Positions 14,956 through 19,653 of a stretch of DNA of 19,653 nucleotides are shown here, piece after piece. The stretch spans positions 1 to 19,653 of the forward strand of contig CALCEI010000076.1 in assembly GCA_937900575.1 (NCBI GenBank), given 5' to 3'. A program made the position numbers and the translations under genes. The notes below the pieces were generated by a model. The model ran no database searches, was not told where the DNA came from, and saw only the letters and a list, made by a program, of their open reading frames with translations. Each line of letters begins with the position of its first letter. Position 1 is the first letter of the stretch. The stretch comes from an uncultured Clostridia bacterium (GTDB lineage Bacteria > Bacillota > Clostridia > Christensenellales > UBA1242).

Positions 14956-14984
14956 TTGCATTTTACGACAAAATAAACTATAAT
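14956..14984 (+). promoter_or_regulatory. Promoter of YwaF-type paralog 3
   Basis: TTGCAT (14956-14961), a 17-bp spacer and a perfect TATAAT (14979-14984). A 7-bp A/T-rich hairpin at 14897-14914 lies upstream and has no clear role. Confidence 0.75.
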
Positions 14985-15011
14985 ATTACAAGAAATTTAT
15001 AAGGAGAAATT

Positions 15012-15752
15012 ATGTGGAGCAAAGAATTGGCCATTGTCACCCTACCGGCACATGCTATTATGTTGCTTTTGGCAGTTGCAATAATGTTACCATTAAGACA
15101 TAAAAGCGAAAAGATAAGGCGAATACCAATAAACATCTTAACAATTGTATTTCTTGTTATGGAAGTTGGCAAACAAATTGAAGAAATACGCAGTGGAGAT
15201 TATAGCCTATGGGCAATACCACTCCACTTCTGTTCCTTCTTTATGTTTTGGCCATTGTTCTCATTATTTGGTAGAGGAAAAGTTCGTAAATTTGGCGACG
15301 TTATAACGTTTTTATTTTCAGCCATTATCTTCTTCTTAATGCTTATTGGCCCAGATTTAATTTATGGTGGCGCAGTGCGAAATTTCTATTATAACGGTGT
15401 TGTGGAACACTCTTTAGTCTTCCATGAATTAGTAATATTCTGTTTCTTCTTATACTTGTTTTCAGGTATTGTGGAATTCAAAAAAGAATATTGGGTGTTT
15501 ATTCCAATTGCCATGACTGCTTATGCATGTATTGTTGTTCCATTTGCTTATTTATTGAATACAAATTATTGTAGCGTGCTTTACATGGCAGGAGATAACC
15601 TTTTGGAAACAATCAGAGTAAACACAAATCAATTTGTTTATAATGCTTTACAATTCGTTTTGTCACTTGGCGTTATGAGTTTATTCTATTTTATAGGTGT
15701 TTGGATAACGAACGCAAAGAATAGAAAAAATAGCCGTAAACAAGAACAATGA
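15012..15752 (+). CDS. YwaF/TP0381-type multi-pass membrane protein, paralog 3
   Basis: A 246-aa membrane protein with about seven hydrophobic segments and a basic C-terminus. The family core is present: an acidic residue in helix 2 (E51, with K54), IPLHFCS (69-75), and conserved histidines in EHSLVFHE (133 and 138). It is more diverged from paralogs 1 and 2 than they are from each other and lacks the MSFID start. AAGGAG lies six bases before the ATG. It is a single-gene unit with its own promoter and terminator, placed between the metallophosphoesterase operon and parA. The molecular function of bacterial members is not established. Confidence 0.8.
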   Translation: MWSKELAIVTLPAHAIMLLLAVAIMLPLRHKSEKIRRIPINILTIVFLVMEVGKQIEEIRSGDYSLWAIPLHFCSFFMFWPLFSLFGRGKVRKFGDVITFLFSAIIFFLMLIGPDLIYGGAVRNFYYNGVVEHSLVFHELVIFCFFLYLFSGIVEFKKEYWVFIPIAMTAYACIVVPFAYLLNTNYCSVLYMAGDNLLETIRVNTNQFVYNALQFVLSLGVMSLFYFIGVWITNAKNRKNSRKQEQ

Positions 15753-15755
15753 AAA

Positions 15756-15786
15756 AATCCAACCGCTTAGGGTTGGTTTTTTATTA
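15756..15786 (+). terminator. Terminator of YwaF-type paralog 3
   Basis: CCAACC (15759-15764) pairs with GGTTGG (15771-15776) around GCTTAG, followed by TTTTTTATT. Confidence 0.85.
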
Positions 15787-15805
15787 AAAAACGGCATCAC
15801 TGCCG
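15784..15805 (-). terminator. Terminator of tRNA-Arg
   Basis: On the minus strand, CGGCA/TGCCG (15792-15796/15801-15805) with a four-base loop and a run of six T. It abuts the convergent terminator of paralog 3. Confidence 0.85.
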
Positions 15806-15814
15806 ATTTGTGCT

Positions 15815-15891
15815 TGGTGCGTCCAGAGGGATTCGAACCCCCGACCTTTGGTTCCGTAGACCAACGCTCTATCCAGCTGAGCTATGAACGC
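15815..15891 (-). tRNA. tRNA-Arg(ACG)
   Basis: A complete 77-base tRNA on the minus strand with encoded CCA: acceptor GCGTTCA/TGGACGC, D-arm with AGCTGGATAGAGC, anticodon stem TTGGT/ACCAA with loop CTACGGA (anticodon ACG, normally read as ICG after TadA deamination), a short variable loop and a T-arm with GGGTTCGAATCCC. It has its own promoter and terminator. Confidence 0.97.
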
Positions 15892-15909
15892 ATATCTTCA
15901 AGCGTTGTC

Positions 15910-15938
15910 ATTATATCACAACACAATTATTTTTGCAA
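15910..15938 (-). promoter_or_regulatory. tRNA-Arg promoter
   Basis: On the minus strand, TTGCAA (15933-15938), a 17-bp spacer and a perfect TATAAT (15910-15915), about 19 bases before the mature 5' end. Confidence 0.82.
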
Positions 15939-16094
15939 CAGTTTTTAAAGCTTTTATAAAATTGACCGTTTATGTAAAATTTATAAAAAATAATAAAAAT
16001 TCCCAAAAAATTCAAAAATAATTCAAAAAATATTAAAAAATATTATTTTTAATTAATTTTTTATTTATTTTTAATTTTTAAAGTATTAATTTGT
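15939..16094. other. AT-rich intergenic stretch upstream of parA
   Basis: About 155 bases, nearly pure A/T after 15980, with overlapping A/T inverted repeats (for example around 16028-16050). I see no ORF, no parS and no DnaA box. Confidence 0.5.
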
Positions 16095-16123
16095 TTGCAA
16101 AAATTAAAAAAAAGAGTTAATAT
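16095..16123 (+). promoter_or_regulatory. Probable parA promoter
   Basis: TTGCAA (16095-16100), 17 bp, then TAATAT (16118-16123). An overlapping perfect TATAAT at 16121-16126 would need a 20-bp spacer. Transcription should start just before the AGGAG site. Confidence 0.6.
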
Positions 16124-16142
16124 AATATTAGGAGAAAGAAAT

Positions 16143-16904
16143 ATGGCAAAAATTATTTCAGTTACAAACCAAAAAGGTGGTGTTGGAAAGACCACAACTT
16201 GCGTAAATTTAGCATCTTATGTGGCATGCGCCGGTAAAAAAGTGCTATTAATTGACATGGATCCACAAGGAAATGCTGGTTCAAGTTTAGGTGTAGAGCC
16301 CGAAAAAGGAAAACCATCTATTTATGACGTTTTATTGGGAGAACTTACAATTTCAGAGTGCACATACCCTTCTGTATTAAAGAATTTAAGTGTTGTGCCG
16401 TCAACCGTTGACCTTTCTGGAGCCGAAGTTGACTTGGTTTACGTCGAAAATCGTGAAAATGTCCTTAAAGAAGCTCTTAAAGATGCTGATAGGTTATATG
16501 ACTTTATATTTATAGATTGTCCACCATCATTAGGACTACTTACCGTTAATGCTTTAACTGCCACAACATCAATTGTTATACCAATCCAATGCGAATTCTT
16601 TGCTTTGGTAGGTTTAGGACAGCTTATGAATACAGTGCGCCTTATTAAAAAACACTTAAATCCAGGCTTAGAGATTGAAGGTGTGTTACTTACAATGAAA
16701 GACAATAGAAGTAATTTGGTTGCTCAAGTTGCAGATGAAATAAGAAAATACTTTGGAGATAAAGTTTACGAAACAACTATTCCAAGAAACATTAGACTTG
16801 CAGAAAGCCCAAGTCATGGCAAACCAATATTATTATATGATGAAAAGAGTAAAGGAGCCATTGCTTATAAAGCCTTTAGCGAAGAGTTCCTGAGAAAACA
16901 ATAA
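16143..16904 (+). CDS. parA: Chromosome-partitioning ATPase ParA (Soj)
   Basis: A 253-aa ParA/MinD-type ATPase that forms an ATP-dependent sandwich dimer on DNA and moves or controls ParB-bound origins. In Bacillus the homolog Soj also regulates DnaA. The deviant Walker A is KGGVGKTT (11-18), followed by Walker A' LIDMDPQGN (36-44) and Walker B IDCPPSLG (124-131). The short N-terminus lacks the helix-turn-helix of plasmid type Ia ParA, so it is the chromosomal type. The ATG at 16143 has AGGAGAAAG upstream. The longer open frame from 16095 would overlap the promoter. It is followed by a parS-like terminator and then by parB, which has its own promoter. Confidence 0.97.
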   Translation: MAKIISVTNQKGGVGKTTTCVNLASYVACAGKKVLLIDMDPQGNAGSSLGVEPEKGKPSIYDVLLGELTISECTYPSVLKNLSVVPSTVDLSGAEVDLVYVENRENVLKEALKDADRLYDFIFIDCPPSLGLLTVNALTATTSIVIPIQCEFFALVGLGQLMNTVRLIKKHLNPGLEIEGVLLTMKDNRSNLVAQVADEIRKYFGDKVYETTIPRNIRLAESPSHGKPILLYDEKSKGAIAYKAFSEEFLRKQ

Positions 16905-16912
16905 TCTAAAAC

Positions 16913-16942
16913 AAAAAAATGTTCCATGTGGAACATTTTTTA
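16913..16942 (+). terminator. parA terminator built on a parS-like sequence
   Basis: A perfect 12-bp stem (16914-16925/16930-16941) with loop ATGT, flanked by an A-run and T-run so that it can work in both directions. Its core at 16920-16935 (TGTTCCATGTGGAACA) differs from the palindromic parS at 17026 by one base (T for C). Confidence 0.88.
16920..16935. promoter_or_regulatory. parS-like site inside the parA terminator
   Basis: TGTTCCATGTGGAACA, 15/16 identical to the parS at 17026-17041, 106 bp apart start to start. ParB binding is plausible but not shown. The changed base is in the central ACGT. Confidence 0.65.
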
Positions 16943-16984
16943 ATACCATACAGAAAGTTATTTTTGACAAAAAGTATAAAATTG

Positions 16985-17013
16985 TTGACACGCATGAAAA
17001 AATTAAGTATAAT
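16985..17013 (+). promoter_or_regulatory. parB promoter
   Basis: A perfect TTGACA (16985-16990), 17 bp, and a perfect TATAAT (17008-17013). The parS at 17026 begins about six bases after the predicted transcription start. Confidence 0.85.
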
Positions 17014-17025
17014 TATAATGTAGAA

Positions 17026-17041
17026 TGTTCCACGTGGAACA
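17026..17041. promoter_or_regulatory. parS centromere site
   Basis: TGTTCCACGTGGAACA is a perfect 16-bp palindrome, one base away from the commonly cited Bacillus parS (TGTTCCACGTGAAACA). It lies in the predicted parB leader, 14 bases before the ATG. ParB loads here and spreads, and bound ParB could block parB transcription. Confidence 0.95.
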
Positions 17042-17055
17042 ATAAAGGAGAGTTT

Positions 17056-17940
17056 ATGAAACCAGGTTTAGGAAGAGGTTTGGACAGTTTACTTAAAGTC
17101 TACGACGAAGAAGTAGAGAAGGAACGTGTTGAAAAACCTATAACAAATTTTGAAATGAGAAGTGGTGACGTTTGCAAAATTGATATTAAGAAGATTTATG
17201 CAAATCCAAACCAACCTAGAAAGACTTTTGATAAGGAAAGCCTTAATGAATTGGCCGAAAGTATTAAGATGCATGGCTTAATTCAGCCAATTATAGTAAA
17301 TGAAATGCCAGACGGCTACATGATTATTGCCGGTGAAAGAAGGTTTAGAGCCTGCCAAATTTGTGGTTTAAAGGAAGTTGATGCAGTTGTTAAAAGTTAT
17401 TCTAACAAGCAAGTTGCCGAAATTTCCATTATTGAAAACCTTCAAAGAGAAGACCTTAACCCTATTGAAGTGGCAAAAGGTATTAAACGTTTGATGGACG
17501 AATATGGCTTAACACAAGAAAAAGTTGCTGAACGTTTGGGTAAGCCAAGGTCTGTTGTGGCAAACTCTGTAAGGTTACTTACATTGTATCCTGAAGTTAT
17601 TGAATTGGTAGAAAAAGGCAAAGTGTCTTTTGGCCACGCAAAGATTTTGGTTGGCATAGATGACTATGGCGCTCAACTATCTTTGGCTAAAAATGTTGCT
17701 AAAGATAAATTAACAGTCAGAGACTTGGAAAAGGAAGTTGATGCATTGTTAGGTAATAAAAAGAAGAAAAAATCCTTAAAATTGCCAAGCGAAGACTTGC
17801 AAGAATTCATTTACGAGTTGCAACGTAAACTTGGAACAAAGGTTTCCGTAATTGGAAATGACAAAAAAGGCCGTATTTATATAGATTATTACTCACAAGA
17901 CGATTTAGACAGAATTTATGATATTGTTATTAGAAAATAA
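17056..17940 (+). CDS. parB: Chromosome-partitioning protein ParB (Spo0J)
   Basis: A 294-aa CTP-dependent DNA clamp that loads at parS. It starts with KPGLGRGLDSLL, the short N-terminal ParA-contact motif (the arginine at 7 is typical of the ATPase-stimulating peptide). The N-domain has NPNQPR (50-55), the CTP-binding GERRFRA (93-99) and ENLQRED (127-133). The helix-turn-helix that reads parS is at about 152-175 (LTQEKVAERLGKPRSVVANS). The C-terminal dimerisation domain is about 240-294 after a lysine-rich linker. AAAGGAG precedes the ATG. I call it ParB rather than the related Noc because parS, not a Noc site, is adjacent and ParA is next door. Confidence 0.97.
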   Translation: MKPGLGRGLDSLLKVYDEEVEKERVEKPITNFEMRSGDVCKIDIKKIYANPNQPRKTFDKESLNELAESIKMHGLIQPIIVNEMPDGYMIIAGERRFRACQICGLKEVDAVVKSYSNKQVAEISIIENLQREDLNPIEVAKGIKRLMDEYGLTQEKVAERLGKPRSVVANSVRLLTLYPEVIELVEKGKVSFGHAKILVGIDDYGAQLSLAKNVAKDKLTVRDLEKEVDALLGNKKKKKSLKLPSEDLQEFIYELQRKLGTKVSVIGNDKKGRIYIDYYSQDDLDRIYDIVIRK

Positions 17941-17950
17941 AAAATATTAA

Positions 17951-17990
17951 AAAATATAAAAAATAATTAAAAAATATAAAAAATAATTAA
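17951..17990. repeat. Perfect 20-bp tandem duplication
   Basis: The A/T-only unit at 17951-17970 is repeated exactly at 17971-17990, 10 bases after the parB stop. The rest of the gap 17991-18054 shows no gene. It is probably replication slippage. Confidence 0.8.
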
Positions 17991-18054
17991 ATTTTAACTA
18001 AAAATTAATAAAAATCGCATAACTGTTAGAACTAAAATACTTTAATAATAAAAA

Positions 18055-18090
18055 TAAAACGTGAAATTTTATCACGCTTTATTTTTTTAT
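18055..18090 (+). terminator. parB terminator
   Basis: CGTGA (18060-18064) pairs with TCACG (18072-18076), extended by A/T pairs after one mismatch and followed by TTTATTTTTTT. It is about 120 bases after parB. In the other orientation it could also end transcripts from the 85-aa ORF. Confidence 0.7.
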
Positions 18091-18111
18091 TTAATTATTT
18101 ATTATCTTAAT

Positions 18112-18369
18112 TTATTTATTAATTAAATTTAAATTTGCCCAAATGTGTTTTAATGACATATTGTTTATTGTAACTTTATTTAAACTATCATTGTCTGGCA
18201 ACATCATTGTTCTGGTTTTAAATGAATCTGAATATATAAGGCACATGCCGGAAGCCGTATGAATAAACTTGAGTTGAATACTAAAATAATTAAAGACAAA
18301 GTCTTCGTTTTTAAAGACATATCTGTTATAAAATTCATCATAGGTTATGGAGCTTATGGTATTTTTCAT
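18112..18369 (-). CDS. Unrecognised 85-aa protein, candidate leaderless gene
   Basis: I do not recognise it. It is a small soluble protein rich in aromatic residues in the first half (DEFYNRYVF, FVFNYF) with a mixed polar C-terminus and no membrane segment or metal motif. The frame is open upstream to 18438, but the ATG at 18369 is chosen because a TTGACT-17-TATAAT promoter ends six bases before it. That placement would make the mRNA leaderless, as no Shine-Dalgarno is present. A double TTTGTACAAA palindrome lies immediately upstream of the -35. The promoter placement supports it as a gene, but coding potential in such AT-rich DNA is uncertain. Confidence 0.6.
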   Translation of the reverse strand: MKNTISSITYDEFYNRYVFKNEDFVFNYFSIQLKFIHTASGMCLIYSDSFKTRTMMLPDNDSLNKVTINNMSLKHIWANLNLINK

Positions 18370-18375
18370 ACTGAC

Positions 18376-18404
18376 ATTATAATACATTTTTATACACAAG
18401 TCAA
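18376..18404 (-). promoter_or_regulatory. Promoter of the 85-aa ORF
   Basis: On the minus strand, TTGACT (18399-18404), exactly 17 bp, and a perfect TATAAT (18376-18381). The ATG begins after six further bases. Confidence 0.75.
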
Positions 18405-18406
18405 CA

Positions 18407-18441
18407 ATTTTGTACAAATTATTTATGAATTTGTACAAAAT
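18407..18441. repeat. 14-bp inverted repeat holding two TTTGTACAAA palindromes
   Basis: Arms at 18407-18420 and 18428-18441 are perfect complements separated by seven bases. Each contains the 10-bp palindrome TTTGTACAAA (18409-18418 and 18430-18439), 21 bp apart, about two helical turns. It lies just upstream of the -35 of the 85-aa ORF and downstream of the cwlD stop. There is no T-run after it, so an operator fits better than a terminator. Confidence 0.6.
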
Positions 18442-18453
18442 GGTTAAAAAGAC

Positions 18454-19131
18454 TTAACCGAAATATAACATTATGCCCTTTGATATGCTTGAAATAAGCT
18501 GTTCTTGGTAGGTTGGGCTGTTAAGTAAAATTTCTTCTTCTGGATTGGATAAAAAGCCACATTCAATCAAAACAGACGTGTAATAACTGCAATTTAGCAT
18601 GAAATAATCGCCGACCTTAGCATTGGTGTTTTTTGCATTACAATATGTGTGCAAAGATTGTTGAATTAAGTTGGCGCACAACTCACTTGCATCATCATCT
18701 TTTCTATAATAAGTTGTTGCGCCACGTACAGACGAATTTGGAAAACTATTCATGTGAATACTGATTACCAAGTTTGGATTTGCCCTTTGAATTATTTTAA
18801 ATCTTGCTTGCATATCACTCTGTTTTTTATTGGTAGAAAATGCTGAATATAATCCATCATCATTATTGCGAGTTAATATTATTTTATATCCAATTAATTC
18901 TAATTTATTTTTTAATAATAATGCATATTTTAAATTAATTTCTTTTTCTATTGTTCCATTTTTTCCAATTGATCCGCCGTCACGTCCACCATGTCCTGCG
19001 TCGAGAACAATTGTTTTGCCATTTGAAAAATTTGTTGAGTGAACAACCAACGAACTATAAAAAATTGAGATTGAAAAAAAGATGCCAACAAGTAAAAAAA
19101 TTGAAAGATAAATTTTAAGTTTTTTGCCCAC
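18454..19131 (-). CDS. cwlD: Membrane-anchored N-acetylmuramoyl-L-alanine amidase, CwlD-like
   Basis: A 225-aa zinc amidase (Amidase_3) that cleaves the bond between muramic acid and the stem peptide in peptidoglycan. An N-terminal hydrophobic segment (about 6-30) anchors or exports it. The zinc ligands are H47 in LDAGHGG, E62 in IEKEINL and H126 in ISIHMNS. The catalytic glutamate is E190 in IECGFLSN. The size and lack of extra binding domains match CwlD, which in spore formers makes muramic-delta-lactam in the cortex. A vegetative role is also possible. The start is GTG (19129-19131), the only in-frame start since TAA lies just upstream. There is no Shine-Dalgarno and TATAAT ends five bases before it. 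Confidence 0.88.
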   Translation of the reverse strand: MGKKLKIYLSIFLLVGIFFSISIFYSSLVVHSTNFSNGKTIVLDAGHGGRDGGSIGKNGTIEKEINLKYALLLKNKLELIGYKIILTRNNDDGLYSAFSTNKKQSDMQARFKIIQRANPNLVISIHMNSFPNSSVRGATTYYRKDDDASELCANLIQQSLHTYCNAKNTNAKVGDYFMLNCSYYTSVLIECGFLSNPEEEILLNSPTYQEQLISSISKGIMLYFG

Positions 19132-19136
19132 AAAAT

Positions 19137-19142
19137 ATTATA
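19137..19142 (-). promoter_or_regulatory. -10 element of cwlD
   Basis: A perfect TATAAT on the minus strand, five bases before the GTG start. I find no good -35 at 16-18 bp in the A/T-rich sequence upstream, so this promoter is less certain. Confidence 0.45.
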
Positions 19143-19358
19143 TTAAAAAATACCTAAATAAATTACAAAATAAATAAGAAATAAATATTAGATAAAATAT
19201 TTAAATTATAAAAAAATAAATTAGCCAAAAAATATAATATAAATTTATTTAAAAATAAACGTAAATATTTACAAAATACTTAAAATAAGCACATTGTAAG
19301 CATTTTAAAATAAAATTAATTTTAATTTTTTTGTTGATTTTTATACATTAAAAATAAT
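19143..19358. other. AT-rich intergenic stretch between divergent cwlD and the DHH gene
   Basis: About 215 bases, mostly A/T, with a 12-bp palindrome GTAAATATTTAC at 19261-19272. I see no ORF, RNA gene or GC-containing hairpin. Confidence 0.5.
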
Positions 19359-19387
19359 TTGCTAAATATAATTATTTATGATATAAT
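19359..19387 (+). promoter_or_regulatory. Promoter of the DHH phosphoesterase gene
   Basis: TTGCTA (19359-19364), 17 bp, and a perfect TATAAT (19382-19387). An ATG begins directly after the -10 and a second in-frame ATG six bases later. Confidence 0.65.
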
Positions 19388-19393
19388 ATGGAC

Positions 19394-19653
19394 ATGAACA
19401 AATATGAAGTTTTAACAAAGTTACAGGGGCTTAACAGAGTGGCACTTATTGGTCATATTCAACCGGATGCTGACGCGTTGTGCAGTATGGTTGTTTTTCG
19501 TTATATATTACAACACCATTTTGATGTTAAACATGTTGACTTGTTTGCAGATTTTGAAAATTTACCTGCAAATTATGAAGAAATTTATGAAGGAATTAAA
19601 TTAAATCCTGAAACAAAAGATTTTGACGCAGCCATTAATTTGGATTGTTCCAG
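19394..19653 (+). CDS. DHH-family phosphoesterase (NrnA-like), N-terminal part
   Basis: The first 86 residues of a gene that runs off the window. IGHIQPDADALCSM (19-32) is the first metal-binding motif of DHH/DHHA1 phosphoesterases (usually H-x-x-P-D-x-D-x-x-GS), and LDCS at the window edge fits a later motif. The likely product is an NrnA-type nanoRNase/pAp phosphatase, or a related cyclic-dinucleotide phosphodiesterase. The C-terminal DHHA1 half is needed to decide. The ATG at 19394 is preferred to the in-frame ATG at 19388, which touches the -10 element. No Shine-Dalgarno is visible, so the mRNA is probably leaderless. Confidence 0.8.
   Translation, partial: MNKYEVLTKLQGLNRVALIGHIQPDADALCSMVVFRYILQHHFDVKHVDLFADFENLPANYEEIYEGIKLNPETKDFDAAINLDCS

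Noticed and set aside
18259..18447. 62-codon plus-strand ORF overlapping the 85-aa gene and the inverted repeat
   Set aside because: No ribosome site or promoter, and it runs through the operator-like repeat. The minus-strand ORF has a well-placed promoter.
1..19653. CRISPR arrays, insertion sequences, integrases and prophage structural genes
   Set aside because: No spaced direct repeats, transposase motifs or terminal inverted repeats were found. The A/T-rich gaps hold only simple-sequence repeats.

Overview
This is a low-GC, AT-rich bacterial chromosome segment carrying the replication origin and its usual housekeeping genes (dnaA, dnaN, recF, rsmG, mnmG, mnmE, parA, parB, parS). Strong Shine-Dalgarno sites (AGGAG type), sigma-A-like promoters (TTGACA or TTGCAA, 17 bp, TATAAT), CCA-encoding tRNA genes, a Bacillus-type 16-bp parS and a CwlD-like amidase all point to the Bacillota, probably an uncultured Clostridia- or Bacilli-like lineage. 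I cannot name a genus. The standard genetic code fits every gene.

Layout. 1-2.8 kb: the 5' part of a tRNA-Leu, two paralogous multi-pass membrane proteins of the YwaF/TP0381/TMEM164 type on the minus strand with a two-helix membrane protein between them on the plus strand, and a tRNA-Ser(CGA). 2.8-5.7 kb: dnaN (minus) and dnaA (plus) diverge from a roughly 0.5-kb intergenic oriC with an AT-rich stretch and a cluster of DnaA boxes. 5.8-6.4 kb: an unrecognised 202-aa soluble protein with a consensus promoter. 6.6-11.9 kb: a minus-strand block read from mnmE, then mnmG-rsmG-(66-aa ORF)-recF. mnmE has its own terminator. The other four look like one operon with TAATG stop/start overlaps. 12.0-14.9 kb: a two-gene plus-strand operon of an 845-aa protein with a complete N-terminal calcineurin-like metallophosphoesterase motif set and an 87-aa zinc-ribbon protein. 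I do not recognise this pair as a known system. 15.0-15.9 kb: a third YwaF-type paralog and a tRNA-Arg(ACG). 16.1-17.9 kb: parA and parB, transcribed separately, with a perfect palindromic parS in the parB leader and a parS-like hairpin serving as the parA terminator. 18.1-19.65 kb: an 85-aa unknown ORF, a membrane-anchored amidase (CwlD-like), and the start of a DHH-family phosphoesterase (NrnA-like).

How the parts fit. DnaA loads at oriC, DnaN is the polymerase clamp, RecF acts at gaps, ParAB-parS segregates the origin, and RsmG/MnmE/MnmG modify rRNA and tRNA. These are conserved origin neighbours, but the order is shuffled: dnaN is divergent from dnaA, recF sits behind rsmG without gyrB, and the mnmE-to-recF block runs towards oriC. 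The most unusual points are the metallophosphoesterase/zinc-ribbon operon, three YwaF-type paralogs around one origin, parS-like terminator hairpins, five genes whose promoters place the predicted +1 at or next to the start codon with no ribosome-binding site (candidate leaderless mRNAs), and a TTTTGTACAAAA palindrome shared between oriC and the cwlD region.
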